A stretch of 64,000 nucleotides of DNA from Gaiellasilicea sp963789355 (GCA_963789355.1 CAWBKK010000002.1:1-64000), one strand, 5' to 3'. Counted from the stretch's first letter, positions 20,648-28,600 are shown. Program-made: numbers and translations. Notes: generated by a model not told the origin, from the sequence alone.

Positions 20648-21241
20648 CTAGACGCTCGGGGTGGTGAAGCTCTTCAACAGCGCCCTCGCGGCAGTCTGGA
20701 ACCGGCCCACGTCGGAGAACGGGCGAGCAACGAGCATTGCCCCCTCGAGCGCGCTGACGATCAACCGGGCGGCGTCGGGCGCCGGCTGATCAAAGGTGAG
20801 GGTATTTTCGCGTCGCCCGGCCTCGAGCACGCCGACGAGCCAGCGCTCGTTCGCGTCGAAGAAGCGCAGCACGACCGACTGCATTCCCGGCGGGAGCGTC
20901 TCGTACTCGGCTGCGAGCATGCCGCACAGACACATCCGTTCCCCTTGCAGGACGTCGGCGTAGAGGGCGGCGTACGCATCGAGCTTCGCCGGCGCCGGCG
21001 CATCCGTGGCGTCGATCTCGACGAGCGCCGCCGCGAAGCGCTCGGAGTAGCGGGTCATCAGCGCCTCGCCGAGCTCGGCCTTCCCGGCGAAGTGGTAGTG
21101 GAGGCTCGCCTTCGTGACGGCGAGCTCGGCGGCGACGTCGGCGTAACTGAAACCGTTGAAGCCGCGCCGCTGCACGAAACGCTCGGCGCTGTCGAGGATT
21201 GCCGTCGGCGTCTCCCGGTTCGTCACGGTCGGAACCATCAC
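20648..21241 (-). CDS. TetR-family transcriptional regulator
   Basis: About 197 residues. The N-terminal helix-turn-helix reads ILDSAERFVQRRGFNGFSYA, then DVAAELAVTKASLHYHFAGK; this is the standard TetR DNA-binding fold. The C-terminal ligand domain contains CLCGMLAAEYETLPPGMQ, typical of the TetR_C_6 and related groups. The start is GTG 21,241 or the adjacent ATG 21,238. It is divergent from the cupin gene. A palindromic site lies at 21,271-21,284 between them, so the pair is probably a regulator and its target. Confidence 0.88.
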   Translation of the reverse strand: MMVPTVTNRETPTAILDSAERFVQRRGFNGFSYADVAAELAVTKASLHYHFAGKAELGEALMTRYSERFAAALVEIDATDAPAPAKLDAYAALYADVLQGERMCLCGMLAAEYETLPPGMQSVVLRFFDANERWLVGVLEAGRRENTLTFDQPAPDAARLIVSALEGAMLVARPFSDVGRFQTAARALLKSFTTPSV

Positions 21242-21261
21242 GTCGAGTGTTGCACAACTGC

Positions 21262-21290
21262 TTGACTCTGACCTACTAGTAAGTTAGCGT
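21262..21290 (+). promoter_or_regulatory. Cupin promoter with palindromic TetR operator candidate
   Basis: TTGACT (21,262-21,267) is a -35 candidate, with a weak -10 (TAGCGT) at 21,285-21,290. The spacer holds ACCTACTAGTAAGT (21,271-21,284), a 14-base palindrome with one mismatched pair around TACTAGTA. Its size and position suit a TetR dimer that blocks polymerase. Confidence 0.5.
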
Positions 21291-21328
21291 CATCCCGCAC
21301 GAGTCCATCCCGTCGAGCGGAGGTCGTC

Positions 21329-21703
21329 ATGCAGAACACTGCAACACGGTCGGTTCACAAGTCGTTCGGCTCGCCTGACGAGGTGCGTGAGTTCCCCCTC
21401 GGTCGGGCCGAGATCCTGGAGGTCGCGGGCGGCGAGGTCGGCCGCTACACGGTGCAGCCGGGCTGGCGCTGGTCGGATCACATCAAGCCGATCGCGGGGA
21501 CAGAGCTGTGCGAGGCGCCGCATTTCCAGTTTCACGTGACCGGCACGCTCGGAGTCCGTCAGGCGGACGGCACCGAGCTGGAGATCGGCCCCGGCGAGGT
21601 CAGCATGCTGCCCCCAGGGCACGACGCCTGGGTGATCGGCGACGAGCCTGTCGTCGTCATCGACTGGGGCGGCGCCCACCACTGGGCAAAGCACGAGGAC
21701 TAG
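21329..21703 (+). CDS. Cupin-domain protein
   Basis: 124-residue single cupin. Beta-barrel motifs are GRYTVQPGWRWSDHIKPIAG and FQFHVTGTLGVRQADGTELE, then IGPGEVSMLPPGHDAWVIGD. The metal-site histidines of cupin motif 1 are only partly kept (H in WSDHIKP, H in QFHVTG), so metal binding is uncertain. The start is ATG 21,329 with CGGAGG upstream. It is probably the target of the divergent TetR regulator. Substrate or signalling role is unknown. Confidence 0.8.
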   Translation: MQNTATRSVHKSFGSPDEVREFPLGRAEILEVAGGEVGRYTVQPGWRWSDHIKPIAGTELCEAPHFQFHVTGTLGVRQADGTELEIGPGEVSMLPPGHDAWVIGDEPVVVIDWGGAHHWAKHED

Positions 21704-21717
21704 CACTCGCTCGAAGG

Positions 21718-21749
21718 AGCGCCCGCCGGCCAACGGTCTCGCGGGCGCT
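21718..21749 (+). terminator. Stem-loop terminator after the cupin gene
   Basis: AGCGCCCGC (21,718-21,726) and GCGGGCGCT (21,741-21,749) form a perfect nine-base-pair GC stem with a 14-base loop, starting 15 bases after the stop. No strong T run follows, as is usual in GC-rich actinobacteria. Confidence 0.55.
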
Positions 21750-21833
21750 TCCGCGGAACGTCTCGCAGCTCGGCTGGGGCAAGCCGCTCGCGGAGATCGT
21801 CGAGGCGCTGATCGCGACCGGCCGGGAGACGAG

Positions 21834-22601
21834 TCAGGCGAGAAAGCGCTCGACCGCTGCGGCAGTGTCGTCGAGCGCGTCCCAGAGCAGGGTGTGCCCC
21901 GCTGCGATCCGCGTCACCTGGAGCAGGTCGCCGAGCGCCGTCGCGTGCGCCTCGAGCAGGTGGTCGTACGGGAGGTACGACGTCTCGCCGAGCACCAGCA
22001 GCGTCGGTATCCGCACGCGCTCGAACGGCGGCGGCTCGCGCGCCATCTCGCCGTATGCGGCCACAACGGCGCTCTGGCAGTAGCGGTAGCGAAAGCGGCC
22101 CTCGTCGTCGCCGAGCAGGTGCGTAACCAGCTCTTCCTCAAGCAGATCGCGCGGCGCGGTCGTGAGCACGCTCTCCGCGTAGCGGCGGTCGATCCCCTCC
22201 GCGAAGGAGGCGTACGACCTGTCCTTGCGGGCGTTCTCGGCGGTAGCAAGCGCGACGTGCGCAGGAATCAGGATCGCGGGGTCGAGCAGGACGAGCCGCT
22301 CGACGCGGGCCGGCGCCGCTGTCGCCGTCTCATAGGCGACGCGGGCACCGAATGAGTGCCCGAGCCACACCGCTCGACCCTCCGGCACAGCATCGAGCAC
22401 GTCTGCCACATGCTGCTCGAGGCTCCAGGGCGGCTCCCAGGGCGAGTCGCCGTGGCCGCGCAGGTCGAGCGCGACGACGCGAAAGCGATCCGAGAGGCGC
22501 TCGGCGAGCCGTGCGAAGTGGCGTCCGTGGCTGGTGACGCCGTGCAGGCAGACGAGCGGCGGCAGGCTCGCGTCGCCCCACTCGTAGCGGGCGAGACTCA
22601 A
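21834..22601 (-). CDS. Alpha/beta-fold hydrolase
   Basis: 255 residues. The oxyanion segment is LVCLHGVTSHGRHFARLAER, then VVALDLRGHGDSPWEPPW, the nucleophile elbow AVWLGHSFGARVAYE (Ser in GHSFG), the acid near LLVLGETSYLPYDHLLE and the catalytic His in IAAGHTLLWDALD. It resembles the esterase/lipase-like hydrolases annotated broadly in actinobacteria; the substrate is unknown. The start TTG at 22,601 overlaps the peroxiredoxin stop (TTGA), so it is coupled to it as the last gene of the rarA operon. Confidence 0.85.
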   Translation of the reverse strand: MSLARYEWGDASLPPLVCLHGVTSHGRHFARLAERLSDRFRVVALDLRGHGDSPWEPPWSLEQHVADVLDAVPEGRAVWLGHSFGARVAYETATAAPARVERLVLLDPAILIPAHVALATAENARKDRSYASFAEGIDRRYAESVLTTAPRDLLEEELVTHLLGDDEGRFRYRYCQSAVVAAYGEMAREPPPFERVRIPTLLVLGETSYLPYDHLLEAHATALGDLLQVTRIAAGHTLLWDALDDTAAAVERFLA

Positions 22602-23056
22602 GTGGGCGTGGCGGCCAGGGGGCCGGAGACGAGCTGCTCGCGACGCGTGTCGCCATCGTTGACGAGGCTCCACACGACGAGGCCGTCCTTGTCGATCAGG
22701 AAGGTCCCGCGCAGGGGTGTGCCCTTCGTCTCGTCGAAGACGCCGTACGCCTTCGCCGCCTCGCCGTGCGGCCAGAAGTCGGAGGCGACGGTGAAGCTGA
22801 GGCCGAGCTTCTCCTTCCAGGCCCGGCGCGCGGCCGAGGAGTCGCACGAGACCAGGACGACATCGGTCTCGGCGCTCGCGAACGACGGCAGGTTCTCCTC
22901 GAGGTCGAGCGCCTCCTCCTCGCAGATCGGAGTGAACGCGAGCGGGTGGAAGACGAGCAGGACGTTGCGCTTCCCGCGGAAGTCCGCGAGCCGCACGCGC
23001 TCGCTGCTGCTGACTTCGAGGTCGAAGTCCGGCGCCTCGCTTCCCGTCTCGATCAT
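22598..23056 (-). CDS. Peroxiredoxin (AhpE/AhpC-TSA type)
   Basis: 152-residue thiol peroxidase that reduces peroxides. The N-terminus IETGSEAPDFDLEVSSSERV leads to the active-site loop FHPLAFTPICEEE with the peroxidatic Cys C45 and the supporting Thr. A second Cys occurs in VVLVSCDSS, so one-Cys or atypical two-Cys chemistry is possible. The C-terminal portion GTFLIDKDGLVVWSLVND is typical of AhpE-like proteins. ATG 23,056 overlaps the preceding stop (ATGA), and its own stop overlaps the hydrolase start, so translation is coupled on both sides. Confidence 0.9.
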   Translation of the reverse strand: MIETGSEAPDFDLEVSSSERVRLADFRGKRNVLLVFHPLAFTPICEEEALDLEENLPSFASAETDVVLVSCDSSAARRAWKEKLGLSFTVASDFWPHGEAAKAYGVFDETKGTPLRGTFLIDKDGLVVWSLVNDGDTRREQLVSGPLAATPT

Positions 23057-23487
23057 CGCTTCGCAGCGTAGAGCAGATGGCCCAAGTCCAGCTGCTCGAG
23101 CAAGGTCGCCCGGTCGTAGTAGTCGCGGTAGCGCACGATCTTGCCGCCGGCGACCTCCGCCACGGCGCACCCTCGCCGACGGAAAGAGCGCCCGTTCGGC
23201 TCCTCGCCCAGGAACGGCCCGGTGAACGTGCCGGAGGAGCCCCATTCGACCACGACCGTGTCCCCGACGGCCGCCAGGCGGCTGATCTCCGCGTGCCAGT
23301 CGGGAAACGCCGCGACGAAACGCCGTAGCCCGTCGACGATCGGCTTCGAGCCGTGATGGACGGTTTCAGCCGCGACGCTCTCCCACTCGCAGCGCTCCGC
23401 AACCGCGCCGGCGGCGCGCTCGAAGTCGCGAGCGTTCAGCGCGTCGAAGAGGCCGCGGACGACGCCCTCGGCAGAGAGGTCGGTCAC
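23053..23487 (-). CDS. SnoaL-like (NTF2-fold) protein
   Basis: 144-residue SnoaL-like domain. Typical segments are GVVRGLFDALNARDFERAAG, a central VAAFPDWHAEISRLAAVGDT, VVVEWGSSGTFTGPF and EVAGGKIVRYRDYYDRATLL. SnoaL-like proteins are small cone-shaped alpha+beta domains, some acting as cyclases or isomerases but most uncharacterised. The start is GTG 23,487 (GTG ACC GAC CTC), overlapping the rarA stop by four bases. Its coupling to a peroxiredoxin and rarA suggests a stress operon, but its reaction is unknown. Confidence 0.85.
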   Translation of the reverse strand: MTDLSAEGVVRGLFDALNARDFERAAGAVAERCEWESVAAETVHHGSKPIVDGLRRFVAAFPDWHAEISRLAAVGDTVVVEWGSSGTFTGPFLGEEPNGRSFRRRGCAVAEVAGGKIVRYRDYYDRATLLEQLDLGHLLYAAKR

Positions 23488-24740
23488 TCGCCCTCCTCGC
23501 CGTTGCCCGACGGCTCGTAGAAGCGCTTGCCGCGCAGCTCCTCGGGGAGGTAGTCGACGTCGAAGCCGCGTGGGTCGGTGTGGGGATCGATGTACCCGCC
23601 GCCATGGCCGAGTTTCTTCGCACCCGCGTAGTGCGCATCGCGGAGCATCGCGGGCGGACGAAGATTCCCGCCCTGACGCACCTGCTCGCGGGCGCCCCAG
23701 ATCGCGTTGGCGCTCGCCTTCGACTTGGGTGCGTTGGCCAGGTAGATCGCCGCCTGGGCGAGGTTGAGCTGCGCCTCGGGCAGGCCGACGTGCTCGAGCG
23801 CGTGCGCCGCGGCAACCGCGACCTGGAGCCCGCGTGGATCGGCGTTGCCGACGTCCTCGGAGGCGAAGATGACCATCCGCCGCGCGATGAAGCGCGGATC
23901 CTCGCCGCCCTCGAGCATCGAGGCGAGGTAGTAGACCGCTGCGTCGGGATCGGAGCCGCGCATCGACTTGATGAAGGCCGAGACGAAGTCGTAGTGCTGG
24001 TCGGCGCCCTTGTCGTAGCGAAGCGGCCGCTTGCGCGCCGCGTCGTCGACGTGGCGCTCCTCGAGCGGCACTCCCTCGGCCTGGGCGGTTTCCCACGCCA
24101 GCTCGATCGTCGCGAGCGCGGTGCGGGCGTCGCCCCCGGCGCGGCGCGCGATCAGCTCGACGATCTCGTCCGGGACGTCCGCGCCGATCGCCCCCGCACC
24201 GCGCCTCACGACCTCGGCGAGCTCCTCCTCGGAGAGTGCCTCGAGCTCGACGACCTGGCAGCGGGAGAGCAGTGCGGAGTTGACCTCGAAGTACGGGTTC
24301 TCGGTCGTCGCGCCGATCAGGGTCAGCAGCCCCTCCTCGACGGCGGGCAGGAGCGCGTCCTGCTGCGCCTTGTTGAAGCGGTGGATCTCGTCCAGGAAGA
24401 GGATCGTCCGCTGGCCGTTGCCGCCGAGCCGGTCGCGCGCTCGCTGCATGACCCCGCGGACGTCGTCGACGCGGGCCGAGACGGCCGAGAGCTCCTCGAA
24501 CGCGGCCCCCGTCTCGGCGGCCACGATCCGCGCCAGCGTCGTCTTCCCGACCCCCGGCGGGCCGTAGAGGATCAGCGAGCGGAGGCGATCGTCCTCGATC
24601 GCGCGGCGCAGCGCCGAGCCGTCGCCGAGCACGTGCTTCTGGCCGACCAGCTCGGGGAGCGAACGCGGCCGCAGCCGCTGCGGGAGAGGAGCGTGGGCGG
24701 CCGAGCGCTCGCGCGCCGCGTCGGCGAAGAGGTCGCTCAT
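23484..24740 (-). CDS. rarA: Replication-associated recombination protein RarA (AAA ATPase)
   Basis: 418-residue clamp-loader-like AAA+ protein (MgsA/WRNIP1 family) acting at stalled replication forks. Walker A is LILYGPPGVGKTTLA (G60-T68), Walker B ILFLDEIHRFNKAQQDALLP and sensor 1 LIGATTENPYFEVNSALLSR. The C-terminal tetramerisation part includes DFVSAFIKSMRGSDPDAAVY and EDVGNADPRGLQVAVAAAHA. The start ATG 24,740 has no Shine-Dalgarno; a CATACT hexamer lies seven bases upstream. It heads a four-gene coupled operon and is divergent from tryptophan dioxygenase, 21 bases away. Confidence 0.93.
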   Translation of the reverse strand: MSDLFADAARERSAAHAPLPQRLRPRSLPELVGQKHVLGDGSALRRAIEDDRLRSLILYGPPGVGKTTLARIVAAETGAAFEELSAVSARVDDVRGVMQRARDRLGGNGQRTILFLDEIHRFNKAQQDALLPAVEEGLLTLIGATTENPYFEVNSALLSRCQVVELEALSEEELAEVVRRGAGAIGADVPDEIVELIARRAGGDARTALATIELAWETAQAEGVPLEERHVDDAARKRPLRYDKGADQHYDFVSAFIKSMRGSDPDAAVYYLASMLEGGEDPRFIARRMVIFASEDVGNADPRGLQVAVAAAHALEHVGLPEAQLNLAQAAIYLANAPKSKASANAIWGAREQVRQGGNLRPPAMLRDAHYAGAKKLGHGGGYIDPHTDPRGFDVDYLPEELRGKRFYEPSGNGEEGE

Positions 24741-24747
24741 AGTGGGC

Positions 24748-24755
24748 AGTATGCT
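24748..24755. promoter_or_regulatory. Overlapping divergent -10 boxes, rarA / tryptophan dioxygenase
   Basis: The plus-strand TATGCT (24,750-24,755) is six bases before the dioxygenase GTG at 24,762. The minus-strand CATACT (24,748-24,753) is seven bases before the rarA ATG at 24,740. They share four bases within a 21-base intergenic gap, and neither gene has a ribosome-binding site. Confidence 0.55.
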
Positions 24756-24761
24756 CAGGCC

Positions 24762-25472
24762 GTGGCGACGCACGAGGACTTCTCCGAGCCGGTGCTCGAG
24801 GGCGAGGGCGAGAGCGACTACGAGCGTTACCTGAATACGGTCGGCCTGCTCTCGCTCCAGAAGAAGGCCGACGAGTGGGTGCACCGCGACGAGTTGCTCT
24901 TCCAGACCGTGCACCAGTCGTCGGAGCTGTGGCTTCAGCTCGCCTGGAACGACGTCGAGGCCGCAACGGAGCACCTGCTGGCGGGGGAGATCCCGCCCGC
25001 GCTGCGGCTGCTGCGACGCTCGACGCTCTGCCTCAACTACGCGACGACGCAGCTCGACATGCTCGAACAGATGTCGCCGTGGGAGTACCAGGAGATCCGC
25101 AAGGTGCTGGGGCACGGCAGCGGCTTCGACTCGCCGGGCTGGCGGGAGCTCCGGCGGGTGGCGCCGCCGCTCGGGCAAGCGTTCCACGCGCTGCGCGAGC
25201 AGGCCGGGCTCTCGCTCACCGACGTCTATGTCCACGGCCGCGAGCACGAGGAGCTGTATCAGCTCGCCGAGGCGATCATCGAGCTCGACGAGCGGATCAA
25301 CTTCTGGCGGATCCGCCACTACAAGGTCGTCGCGCGCGTGATCGGCGACTCGGTTGTCGGCACTCAGGGCACGCCCGTCGAGGTGCTCGGCCGCCTGATC
25401 CAGCACGTCTTCTTCCCCGAGCTCTGGCGCGTGCGCAACGAGCTCACGGCCCTGTCGCAAGAGCAACAGTGA
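24762..25472 (+). CDS. kynA: Tryptophan 2,3-dioxygenase
   Basis: 236-residue heme enzyme that opens the indole ring of L-tryptophan to N-formylkynurenine, the first step of the kynurenine route. Family blocks are SDYERYLNTVGLLSLQ, the substrate- and heme-site FQTVHQSSELWLQLAWND, FDSPGWRELRR and ELDERINFWRIRHYKVVARV with the proximal-heme-site His region, then GTQGTPVEVLGRLIQHVFFP. It is shorter than E. coli-type enzymes (about 280) but normal for actinobacterial forms. GTG 24,762 is leaderless. The end overlaps the M20 peptidase start by four bases. No kynureninase or formamidase gene is seen nearby. Confidence 0.92.
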   Translation: MATHEDFSEPVLEGEGESDYERYLNTVGLLSLQKKADEWVHRDELLFQTVHQSSELWLQLAWNDVEAATEHLLAGEIPPALRLLRRSTLCLNYATTQLDMLEQMSPWEYQEIRKVLGHGSGFDSPGWRELRRVAPPLGQAFHALREQAGLSLTDVYVHGREHEELYQLAEAIIELDERINFWRIRHYKVVARVIGDSVVGTQGTPVEVLGRLIQHVFFPELWRVRNELTALSQEQQ

Positions 25473-26755
25473 GCCTGCAGGAGGAAGCGGTCGGGCTGCT
25501 GCAGGGTCTGCTGCGGCTGAACACGGTCAATCCGCCCGGAAACGAGACGCTCGCCGCCGAGCTGCTGCGCGACTACCTGGAGGCGAACGGCGTCGAGGTC
25601 GAGCTGTACGCGCGGACGCCGGAGCGCGCGAACCTCGTCGCGCGGCTCAAGGGTGGCGACGGGCCGTCGCTCTGCTTCCTCTCGCACACCGACACCGTCG
25701 TCGCGGATCCCGCCGAGTGGTCGCGCGACCCGTGGTCGGGCGATCTCGCCGGCGATCACGTCTGGGGGCGCGGCGCGCTCGACATGAAGAACCAGGTCGC
25801 AGCCAGCGCCGTGGCCATCGCCTCCCTCGCGCGGGAGGGATTCACGCCCCCGGGCGACCTCGTCTTCGTCGCCGCGGCCGACGAGGAGGTCGGGGACAAC
25901 TACGGTCTGCAGTGGCTCTGCGAGCACCACCCGGACGCGGTCCGGGTCGACTACGCGATCAACGAGGGCGGCGGCGAGCGGGTCGAGCTGGGCGGCCGCG
26001 CCTTCTACCTCTGCGCAGCTGCCGAGAAGATGAGCTCGCCGTTCCGGGTGACGGTGCACGGCCGTAGCGGCCACGCCTCGATGCCGGGGATCGCCGACAA
26101 CGCGCTCGTCAAGGCGGCACCGCTGATCGAGAAGCTCGCCGCCTTCCGGCCCGAGGCGACGATCGGGCCGGAGGTCGCGGGCTTCCTCGACGCCGTGCTG
26201 GGCGAGCAGCCGCCCCCCGAGCAGGTGCTGGAGCGGCTGCGCGCGCTCGACCCGCTCGCGGCGGAGACGGTCGAACCGCTGCTCGCGTTCACGCTCTCGC
26301 CGACCATGATCGCGGCCTCGGAGCGGCGTAATGTGATCCCGGGGACCGTCGAGCTGACGGTCGACCGGAGACTGCTGCCGGGTCAGACCCCCGAGGACGT
26401 CGACCCGATCGTCCGCGCGATCCTCGGCGAGGACGGCTACTACGAGGTCGAGACGATCGAGCGCTTCGGCGGCACCCGCTCGCCGCTCGACACGCCGCTC
26501 TGGCGCGCGATCTCGGACTGGGTCGAGACGACCGAGCCGGGCGCAAAGCTCGCGCCGCTCTGCTGCGCCGGCTTCACCGACTCGCATTGGCTTCGCGAGG
26601 CGTTCGGCACGGTCGCCTACGGCTTCTTCCCGCTCCGGACGATGGAGGTCGAGCTGGCGTCGCGGCTGATCCACTCCGCCGACGAGCGCACGCACGTCGA
26701 CGATCTCGGTCTCGGAGTCGACTTCCTCCGCGCCGCCGCCCGCTCGCTCGCCTAA
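25469..26755 (+). CDS. M20-family metallopeptidase / amidohydrolase
   Basis: 428-residue zinc-dependent M20/M28 peptidase related to ArgE, DapE and CPG2. Metal-binding blocks are FLSHTDTVVADPAEW, WGRGALDMKNQVAA (bridging Asp), AADEEVGDNYG with the catalytic Glu, and a C-terminal LIHSADERTHVDD His. The lid domain contains VHGRSGHASMPGIADNALVK. The substrate is unknown: a peptide, N-acyl amino acid or carbamoyl compound. The start GTG 25,469 overlaps the dioxygenase stop (GTGA). Coupling to tryptophan dioxygenase might suggest a kynurenine-pathway amide substrate, but this is inference only. Confidence 0.88.
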   Translation: MSLQEEAVGLLQGLLRLNTVNPPGNETLAAELLRDYLEANGVEVELYARTPERANLVARLKGGDGPSLCFLSHTDTVVADPAEWSRDPWSGDLAGDHVWGRGALDMKNQVAASAVAIASLAREGFTPPGDLVFVAAADEEVGDNYGLQWLCEHHPDAVRVDYAINEGGGERVELGGRAFYLCAAAEKMSSPFRVTVHGRSGHASMPGIADNALVKAAPLIEKLAAFRPEATIGPEVAGFLDAVLGEQPPPEQVLERLRALDPLAAETVEPLLAFTLSPTMIAASERRNVIPGTVELTVDRRLLPGQTPEDVDPIVRAILGEDGYYEVETIERFGGTRSPLDTPLWRAISDWVETTEPGAKLAPLCCAGFTDSHWLREAFGTVAYGFFPLRTMEVELASRLIHSADERTHVDDLGLGVDFLRAAARSLA

Positions 26756-26756
26756 C

Positions 26757-27791
26757 GTGCTCGAGCTCCACTCGCCCGCCGGCGCGTTCGAGCAGATCGA
26801 GGCCTACCTGCGCGAGCGCGGCTTCTTCGCGCCCGGTGGCGAAGACCTCGAGGCGGATCTCTTCCTCGGCTACGGGCTTTCGGAGCCGCTGCGCCGGACG
26901 GAGGTCGCCTCGCCGCCCGAGCCGGCCCCGCTCCCGCTCGCCGCGGTGTCCGTACGGGACACGTCTCAGGGACTGTCCCTGGGACACGTCCGGATCGGCC
27001 CGTGGGAGCGGTCGTGGACCGACGCCGAATACGCCGAAGCGGTCGAGGCGGTGCGGGAGGCGATCGGGCGGGGGGACGTCTACCAGGTCAACCTCGTCCA
27101 GCACCTGAGCGCCGATTTCCACGGCGAGCCGGCCGCGCTGGCTGCGTCGCTCGCCGCGTTCGCGCCGCGCACACTGGCGGGCGACGGCTGGGCGGTCGTG
27201 TCGGCCTCGCCGGAGCTCTTCCTCGCCCGCCGTGGCCGGCGCGTCTGGACGGCGCCGATCAAGGGAACGCGGCCGCTCGGCGAGCACGTCGAGGGAGAGA
27301 AGGACGCAGCCGAGCATGTGATGATCGTCGACCTCGAGCGCAACGACCTCTCCCGTGTCTGCGTGCCGGGCTCCGTCCGCTGGCCGGAGCTGATGGTCGA
27401 GCGCGAGCTCGCCGGCGTCACGCATCTCGTCTCGACCGTGGAGGGAACGCTCCGCGAAGACGTCGGGCTCGCGGAGCTGCTCGCCGCGACGTTCCCCGGC
27501 GGCTCCGTCACGGGCGCCCCGAAGATCGCCGCGCTCGACCTGATCGCGGCGCTCGAGCCCGTTGGCCGCGGCGCGTCGATGGGTGCGCTCGGCGTCGTCC
27601 GCGGCAACGGCGATCTCGAGCTCGCGCTGACGATCCGGACGTTCGCGGTCGCCGAGGAGAGGATCCACCTCTGGGTCGGCGGCGGGATCGTCTGGGACTC
27701 CGAGCCGGAGGCCGAGATCGAGGAGTCGTGGACGAAGGCGCGACCGCTGCTCGCGGCGCTCGGGGCGCCGATCGAGGTCGAGGCTCGGTGA
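26757..27791 (+). CDS. pabB: Aminodeoxychorismate synthase component I with an internal repeat insert
   Basis: 344-residue chorismate-binding enzyme that makes 4-amino-4-deoxychorismate for folate with a glutaminase partner. Blocks are AIGRGDVYQVNLVQHLSADF, VVSASPELFLARRG, APIKGTRPLG (catalytic Lys region), DLERNDLSRVCVPGSV, ATFPGGSVTGAPKIAALDLI and WVGGGIVWDSEPEAE. The N-terminus is shortened. Between the N-terminal region and the catalytic domain, codons from 26,949 encode VRDTSQGLSLGHVRI. This comes from a repeat-like DNA element (see 26,956-26,990) kept in frame. GTG 26,757 follows the previous stop by one base, and its end overlaps pabC (GTGA). Confidence 0.9.
   Translation: MLELHSPAGAFEQIEAYLRERGFFAPGGEDLEADLFLGYGLSEPLRRTEVASPPEPAPLPLAAVSVRDTSQGLSLGHVRIGPWERSWTDAEYAEAVEAVREAIGRGDVYQVNLVQHLSADFHGEPAALAASLAAFAPRTLAGDGWAVVSASPELFLARRGRRVWTAPIKGTRPLGEHVEGEKDAAEHVMIVDLERNDLSRVCVPGSVRWPELMVERELAGVTHLVSTVEGTLREDVGLAELLAATFPGGSVTGAPKIAALDLIAALEPVGRGASMGALGVVRGNGDLELALTIRTFAVAEERIHLWVGGGIVWDSEPEAEIEESWTKARPLLAALGAPIEVEAR
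26956..26990. repeat. Structured repeat element inside pabB
   Basis: Two direct copies of GGGACACGTC (26,956-26,965 and 26,981-26,990) flank the perfect 13-base palindrome AGGGACTGTCCCT (26,968-26,980). A near-palindrome GTCCGTACGGGAC lies just before (26,949-26,961). The insert keeps the pabB frame open. Confidence 0.6.
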
Positions 27792-28600
27792 ACCTGCTCG
27801 CGGTTGCGGTCGGAGGCCGTGGCGTCGTCGACCCGACGGAGCCGGTGCTCCGCGCCGACGACGAGGCGCTGCTGCGCGGCCGCGCCGCCTTCGAGACGGT
27901 CCGGGTCTACGGCGGCAAGCCGTTCAAGCTGGCGGAGCATCTCGCCCGCCTCGCCGGCTCGGCCGAGCGGATCGGCCTGCCCGACGTCAACCGCCTCGAG
28001 CTCGAGGAGCTCGCGCGCCAGGCGCTCGAAGCAGCGGGAGCGCCCGATGCCGTCCTCCGCCTCTACTGGACGCCGACGCCCGTCTCGCTGGCGCTCGTCA
28101 GCGCGCTCGGCGACCACTACGACGACCTGCGAGAACGCGGGCAGCGACTGATCTCGCTCCGCGGCGTGCGGGCCGACGAGCCGTGGCTCCTCCCCGGCGT
28201 GAAGTCGACGAGCTACGCGGTCAACATGGCCGCCGAAGCCGAGGCGAAGCGGCAGGGCGCCGACGACGCCGTCTTCGTCGACCTGGAAGGAACGGTGCTC
28301 GAAGGGCCGACGACGAACATCTGGTGGCGGCGCGACCGGACTCTCTACACCCCGTCGCTCGACCTCGGGATCCTCGCCGGCGTCACGCGGGCGACGGTGC
28401 TCGAGCTCGCCGGCGCGTGCGGTTACGCGGTCGAGGACGGCCACTACGGCCTGACGGAGCTTCTCGCCGCCGACGAGGCATTCACGTCCTCGTCGGTGCG
28501 CGAGGTGATGCCGGTCACGGCCCTCGACGGCGCGCCGATCGCGCACGGGCCGGCCGCCGAGGAGCTCCAGCGCGCGCTCAGACGTGCGGCCGAGGGCTAG
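27788..28600 (+). CDS. pabC: Aminotransferase class IV, likely aminodeoxychorismate lyase
   Basis: 270-residue fold-type IV PLP enzyme (branched-chain/D-amino acid transaminase or ADC lyase). Blocks are LLRGRAAFETVRVYGGKPFK, the PLP lysine in LPGVKSTSYAVNMAAE, VFVDLEGTVLEGPTTNIWW (Glu for the ring nitrogen), DLGILAGVTRATVLELA and AFTSSSVREVMPVTALDG. Its four-base overlap with pabB (GTGA) makes 4-amino-4-deoxychorismate lyase, giving 4-aminobenzoate for folate, the best call. Family members with D-amino acid transaminase activity look similar. The stop TAG forms part of the -10 of the next gene. Confidence 0.85.
   Translation: MNLLAVAVGGRGVVDPTEPVLRADDEALLRGRAAFETVRVYGGKPFKLAEHLARLAGSAERIGLPDVNRLELEELARQALEAAGAPDAVLRLYWTPTPVSLALVSALGDHYDDLRERGQRLISLRGVRADEPWLLPGVKSTSYAVNMAAEAEAKRQGADDAVFVDLEGTVLEGPTTNIWWRRDRTLYTPSLDLGILAGVTRATVLELAGACGYAVEDGHYGLTELLAADEAFTSSSVREVMPVTALDGAPIAHGPAAEELQRALRRAAEG

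Noticed and set aside
21755..21834. Plus-strand segment NVSQLGWGKPLAEIVEAL
   Set aside because: Resembles an enzyme C-terminus but has no start, lies after a terminator and is too short to judge. It could be a gene relic.
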